A stretch of DNA of 64,000 nt from UMGS1322 sp900550765. Its GTDB lineage: Bacteria; Bacillota; Clostridia; Christensenellales; QALW01. The stretch spans positions 28,374-92,373 of the forward strand of contig CAUDEY010000006.1 of the NCBI GenBank assembly GCA_958448705.1. Reading direction: 5' to 3'. Shown piece after piece: positions 60,853-64,000 of this stretch. The notes under the pieces were generated by a model. It was not told the origin of the DNA. It made no database searches and saw only the letters and a program-made list of their open reading frames with translations. The translations under genes and the position numbers were made by a program. Every line of letters starts with the position of its first letter. Position 1 is the stretch's first letter.

Positions 60853-61379
60853 ATTTTGGAGAGATGATTGCACGTACCGCTGAATTGCTGGAGAAGGAAA
60901 CAGAGGACGACGAGGTTTTTTTAGGGCAGCTCAAGCATGCGGTCAATACCGCTTATATGACGGTTGCAAGGGATAAATGGCGACCGGCAGCGGCAGAGGA
61001 AATGTGCGTGTGCAAAGGGAAAATTCCCATTGCTGAGCTGAGCGAGTGCTTTGTAGGATTGAAGAGCGTAAAATGGAACGGCCTGCGGGTTGGCGCCTGG
61101 GCCGGTAAGGATTTTATCCATGTGTGTGAAAATATACAAAAGGTAATAGTAGAATACTATTATCTTCCCGTGCCGATGGAGGAGGACGAGGATGAACCGG
61201 TGATTCCCTTTGCACAGGTAGATCCGTATGCGTATATTTATTTTGCTGCATCTCTTTACTGCAGTATCCGGCATCTTCACGCCGAGGCCGCCGTATGGGA
61301 CAGCCGCTATCGCAATGTTGTGGATAATGTAAAGGAAGTCCGTTCCGGTTTTACACTGCCGGCCGGGAGGTGGCGCTGA
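60849..61379 (+). CDS. Probable head-tail connector (P22 gp4-like position)
   Basis: The 176-residue protein starts MNFGEMIARTAELLEKETED, helical as in head-completion adaptors. It ends with helices that include VDPYAYIYFAASLYCSIRHL. Size, order and the lead of N-terminal helices fit the ring adaptor that binds below the portal in short-tailed phages. The sequence alone is not diagnostic. It overlaps the genes on either side by four and one bases. Confidence 0.6.
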   Translation: MNFGEMIARTAELLEKETEDDEVFLGQLKHAVNTAYMTVARDKWRPAAAEEMCVCKGKIPIAELSECFVGLKSVKWNGLRVGAWAGKDFIHVCENIQKVIVEYYYLPVPMEEDEDEPVIPFAQVDPYAYIYFAASLYCSIRHLHAEAAVWDSRYRNVVDNVKEVRSGFTLPAGRWR

Positions 61380-62878
61380 TGCTTACCCTGCGCAGGCTTG
61401 AAACGCTTTCGTCCCAGCAGGAGTATGCGGCCCGGATGGATGGATTTAAGGGCTTGAATATGCGTGACGACGACAGCATTATGCCCCTGGAGGAAAGCCC
61501 TAAAGCGGAAAATGTAGTAACCGAGGGCGGCAGACTCAGACGGGCGAAAGGGTTTGATATCGTAAAATGGAAAAAAGATAACGGACAGGAGGTGCTGCTG
61601 CGCCAACTTCCCGAAGAAATCGTGGGACTGTTTGAGTTTCAGGCCGCGTCATCTGAGACCGAAGGATATAAAAATCTTTATTATACAGCGGCAGACGGAA
61701 ATCTTTACCGTTTTGTTTATAATGCCGAGCTTTCCAAAGTGCAGGCGGAGGCCGTTTCCTGTACAGAGGGCATTACCGGATGGGAGTATACGTATTTTAC
61801 ACAGTATCGATCCGGCAAAAATAACTGTGCGCTGCTGGGCGGACCGAAGTGCGGGCCTTATGTCTATACTGAGGACGGCAGCTATACACTGATCTCCTCG
61901 GCAGTAAAGCCGCATATGGAAAAGACAGCGATGCACTTTTCCCGGATGTTTGGTATCGGCGATCCGGAATATCCTCAGCGCATTTGGTTTTCCAAAATCG
62001 GCGATCCGAGCGATTTTACCGCGTCAGAGGAGGCGGGCGGATATATCGATATTACCGATACCATCGGCAGCGCGATTGATATTGTTTCTTTTTTTGATAC
62101 GCTGCTGGTGTTTTGCCGATATGGCATTGTGGCGGTGAACACGCTTTCGGTGCAAAGTGATTTTACGGTGGAGAATCTCTTTTTTTCCGATAGTGAAATT
62201 CTCCGCGGCAGCATTGCCGTTTGCGGCGATTGTGTGCTGTTTGCCACCCGCTACGGGGTCTACAGCTGCAGCGGCGGCGGGGTTTCCTGTATCAGCAATG
62301 CCCTGAAAGGCTTTTTTGAGGAAAACAGCGTCCTTTGCTGTAAGGAATGCAGTATTTATTTTAAAAATTGTTATTACCTGAGCTTTCACCGTCAAGCAGG
62401 GCAAAGCGGATTGCTGATATATAATATGGTGTATCGGCAATGGCAGATCTTTGCCGGACCGGAGGTCGCTTCCTTGGTAGTCTGCCGGGATCGCAATACG
62501 GAAAAGCTGCTGACGGCGTTTACCGAAACTACAGTGGTCGCAGAGTGGGGCGCAGGAGCGAGGCTGGCAACTTCCGGCGCAATTCAGGGGTATTGGTACA
62601 GCCCTAAAAATGATTTTGGCCTTGCGCATGCCTGCAAAACCATAACGGAACTTCATTTTTCCGCCCGCGGAGACGGAGCGATCCAAATTACGGTCTTTGC
62701 TGACGAAAAGGAACAGGTCCGCACGGTGACGCTGAGCGCGGAAGAAAAGCATTATAAGCTTCCGTTTGCGCTGAAAGGGCATTTGATCGGATTTTTGGTA
62801 AAAAATATAGCGGGCAGTGATTTTTCGGTTTCGCCTTTTACCATTATCTATACTGCCGAAAGAGATTTTGTTTCTTAG
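61379..62878 (+). CDS. Phage tail hub protein, beta-propeller-like (P22 gp10-like)
   Basis: The 499-residue protein carries DGFKGLNMRDDDSIMPLEES and GGRLRRAKGFDIV near the N-terminus, a pattern seen in tail stabilisation proteins of short-tailed phages. Repeated strands such as LYYTAADGNLYRFVY, MFGIGDPEYPQRIWFSKIGD and CVLFATRYGVYSCSGGG suggest a six-bladed propeller. It probably plugs the connector. The ATG at 61379 overlaps the previous stop (TGATG) and has GGGAGG upstream. Confidence 0.7.
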   Translation: MLTLRRLETLSSQQEYAARMDGFKGLNMRDDDSIMPLEESPKAENVVTEGGRLRRAKGFDIVKWKKDNGQEVLLRQLPEEIVGLFEFQAASSETEGYKNLYYTAADGNLYRFVYNAELSKVQAEAVSCTEGITGWEYTYFTQYRSGKNNCALLGGPKCGPYVYTEDGSYTLISSAVKPHMEKTAMHFSRMFGIGDPEYPQRIWFSKIGDPSDFTASEEAGGYIDITDTIGSAIDIVSFFDTLLVFCRYGIVAVNTLSVQSDFTVENLFFSDSEILRGSIAVCGDCVLFATRYGVYSCSGGGVSCISNALKGFFEENSVLCCKECSIYFKNCYYLSFHRQAGQSGLLIYNMVYRQWQIFAGPEVASLVVCRDRNTEKLLTAFTETTVVAEWGAGARLATSGAIQGYWYSPKNDFGLAHACKTITELHFSARGDGAIQITVFADEKEQVRTVTLSAEEKHYKLPFALKGHLIGFLVKNIAGSDFSVSPFTIIYTAERDFVS

Positions 62879-62886
62879 GAGGACGT

Positions 62887-63270
62887 ATGCAAAAAATTGC
62901 GGATCAATTTAAAAGTGAACGGAGACTTCGATGGATTGAAAATTCCGCCGCGTTAAGCACCGTAAAAAAGTACAGTGTCGGCACAGTTGCCGCCGGCAGC
63001 AGTGCGGCGGTTGTGACGCAGAGCTTTCTTGGATGGAAAGCGCACCAGGGGCTTTATGTCAGCTATTATTTAAAAAATTCAGCTTCCGCAGCGGTGAGTA
63101 TCACCGTAAACGGCAGCACGCTTTTGCTGGATCATGCCGCCGGCAGTGCTTCGGCAGCCGTTTGCCCGGAAATTAAAAAGGGAGTCAATACCTTAACGGT
63201 GACTGTAACCGCAGAAGGCGGAAGCATTTCTTCAGGAGAAATCCTTACAAAAATTGTTGATTTGGGGTGA
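62887..63270 (+). CDS. Small phage structural protein of unknown role
   Basis: The 127-residue protein has a charged start (ADQFKSERRLRWIENSA) and then a beta-rich domain with Ser, Ala, Thr and Val (VSITVNGSTLLLDHAAGS, KKGVNTLTVTVTAEGG), like a small immunoglobulin or fibre-head domain. The place after the tail hub suggests a virion surface or tail part. The family is not recognised. It overlaps the LysM gene by four bases (GTGA). Confidence 0.55.
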   Translation: MQKIADQFKSERRLRWIENSAALSTVKKYSVGTVAAGSSAAVVTQSFLGWKAHQGLYVSYYLKNSASAAVSITVNGSTLLLDHAAGSASAAVCPEIKKGVNTLTVTVTAEGGSISSGEILTKIVDLG

Positions 63271-63821
63271 GAAGTTTGACAAGTCAGCTTTATACCGCCC
63301 AGGGCGGTGAAACGTTGCAGGAAATTGCGGAAAAAACCGGTACGGATTACAACCAGCTGGTAAAGAACAATCCTGCTTACAAAACGGGAAAAATAAAAAA
63401 AGGATCCCGGATCATTCTTTCCGTGGCACAGGTGCTGGAGGAAAAGGCCGATGAAGAAGAGGCAGAACAGGAAAAGAAACAGCAGCAGGCGGCGGCAAAA
63501 AAACAGGAATATCAAATCGATATACAGCGTGCTCGGGAGGATTATCAAACGGATAAAGCATCGGCCGATGCGGAGTATCTTTATAAAAAGCAGAAGCTTT
63601 CTCAGGCACTGCGTAAAAACAGAATCGGCTTGGAGAGCGAGCTTGCGGCACAGAAAATTGATGTTTCCAGTATTGCCGGAAATGAAAAGAATAAGCTTGA
63701 GCAGCAGGCCGCTCAGGAGGAGGCGGCGCTTTCGCGCAGCCATGATGAAAAAATCAATAAGCTCAAAACAAAGCTTTCGCGCAATACGGCCGATGCAAAC
63801 AGAAAAATCAGCCAGCTTTAA
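63267..63821 (+). CDS. LysM-domain coiled-coil phage protein
   Basis: The 184-residue protein has one LysM domain near the N-terminus (YTAQGGETLQEIAEKTGTDY, then KIKKGSRIIL), which binds peptidoglycan or chitin-like glycans. A long charged coiled coil (about 65-180, rich in Glu, Lys, Gln and Ala) fills the rest. There is no catalytic domain. As last gene of the visible cluster it may be a virion part that contacts the cell wall, or an internal or spacer protein. The start is a GTG; a TTG three codons later is an alternative. Confidence 0.7.
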   Translation: MRSLTSQLYTAQGGETLQEIAEKTGTDYNQLVKNNPAYKTGKIKKGSRIILSVAQVLEEKADEEEAEQEKKQQQAAAKKQEYQIDIQRAREDYQTDKASADAEYLYKKQKLSQALRKNRIGLESELAAQKIDVSSIAGNEKNKLEQQAAQEEAALSRSHDEKINKLKTKLSRNTADANRKISQL

Positions 63822-63851
63822 AAAGAATAGAAGAAATCTCTTTTAAATCAT

Positions 63852-63876
63852 GGGGCGGGACGCCCCTTTTTTTTGT
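63852..63876 (+). terminator. Terminator at the end of the phage structural block
   Basis: GGGGCG at 63852-63857 pairs with CGCCCC at 63861-63866 across a three-base loop and is followed by eight T. Confidence 0.88.
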
Positions 63877-63965
63877 TTGTTAAGACTATATATAGTACGG
63901 GAAAGGAAGAGGATATACAAGGAGAAAGAGTAAAAAAATAATAGCAAAAAAAGGGCAAAAAAGAG

Positions 63966-63994
63966 TTGACAAAAGGGAGCAAGTTTGATATTAT
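63966..63994 (+). promoter_or_regulatory. Promoter reading out of the window
   Basis: TTGACA at 63966-63971, a 17-base spacer and TATTAT at 63989-63994. It starts a new unit after the phage block terminator; its gene lies beyond the window. Confidence 0.65.
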
Positions 63995-64000
63995 AAGCAA

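Overview
The window looks like chromosomal DNA from a Gram-positive anaerobe of the Bacillota, most likely class Clostridia. The basis is a PolC-type replicase, the gene order rimP-nusA-ylxR-ylxQ-infB-rbfA-nrnA-truB-ribF, dnaN-recF, BspA-like and zinc-ribbon surface proteins, heterodimeric ABC exporters and roughly balanced GC outside one AT-rich island. I cannot place it below class.

Layout. 0-8.2 kb: an AraC-type regulator, a metallophosphoesterase, a VOC protein and a minus-strand glycogen operon (glgA-glgP-GH13), with three parS-like ParB sites at 2.4-4.2 kb. 8.5-13.8 kb: polA-coaE-lytic transglycosylase-peptide-binding lipoprotein. 13.8-16.2 kb: gap, flanked by palindromic intergenic repeats. 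16.2-20.5 kb: polC, whose proofreading exonuclease domain has lost its catalytic residues. 20.8-28.6 kb: the translation/transcription operon on the minus strand. 28.8-30.1 kb: a leucine-rich-repeat lipoprotein and tRNA-Val/tRNA-Met. 30.5-36 kb: dnaN-recF-aldo/keto reductase-radC-gltX, preceded by a DnaA-box-rich, AT-rich segment that resembles an origin, although dnaA is not adjacent. 36.3-47 kb: a FAD oxidoreductase, a von Willebrand A protein, a GH38 mannosidase, serC-serA and a zinc-ribbon membrane protein. 47.3-51.5 kb: a broken MarR-like gene and a heterodimeric ABC exporter. 51.8-54.5 kb: an AT-rich island of three acquired genes separated by degenerate tRNA-3'-end-like repeats, on the 3' side of two tRNA-Ser genes. 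55-63.8 kb: a compact plus-strand set of phage head and short-tail genes (terminase, portal, scaffold, capsid, connector, propeller-like hub, LysM protein). No integrase, repressor or lysis gene lies in the visible part.

How the parts fit. Two DNA polymerases, the sliding clamp, RecF, a candidate origin and parS sites suggest an origin-proximal segment. Neither PolC nor Pol I in this window keeps a recognisable 3'-5' exonuclease active site, which raises the question of where replication fidelity comes from. The phage block and the tRNA-linked island are the accessory parts. All assignments are by reading motifs; no database search was run.
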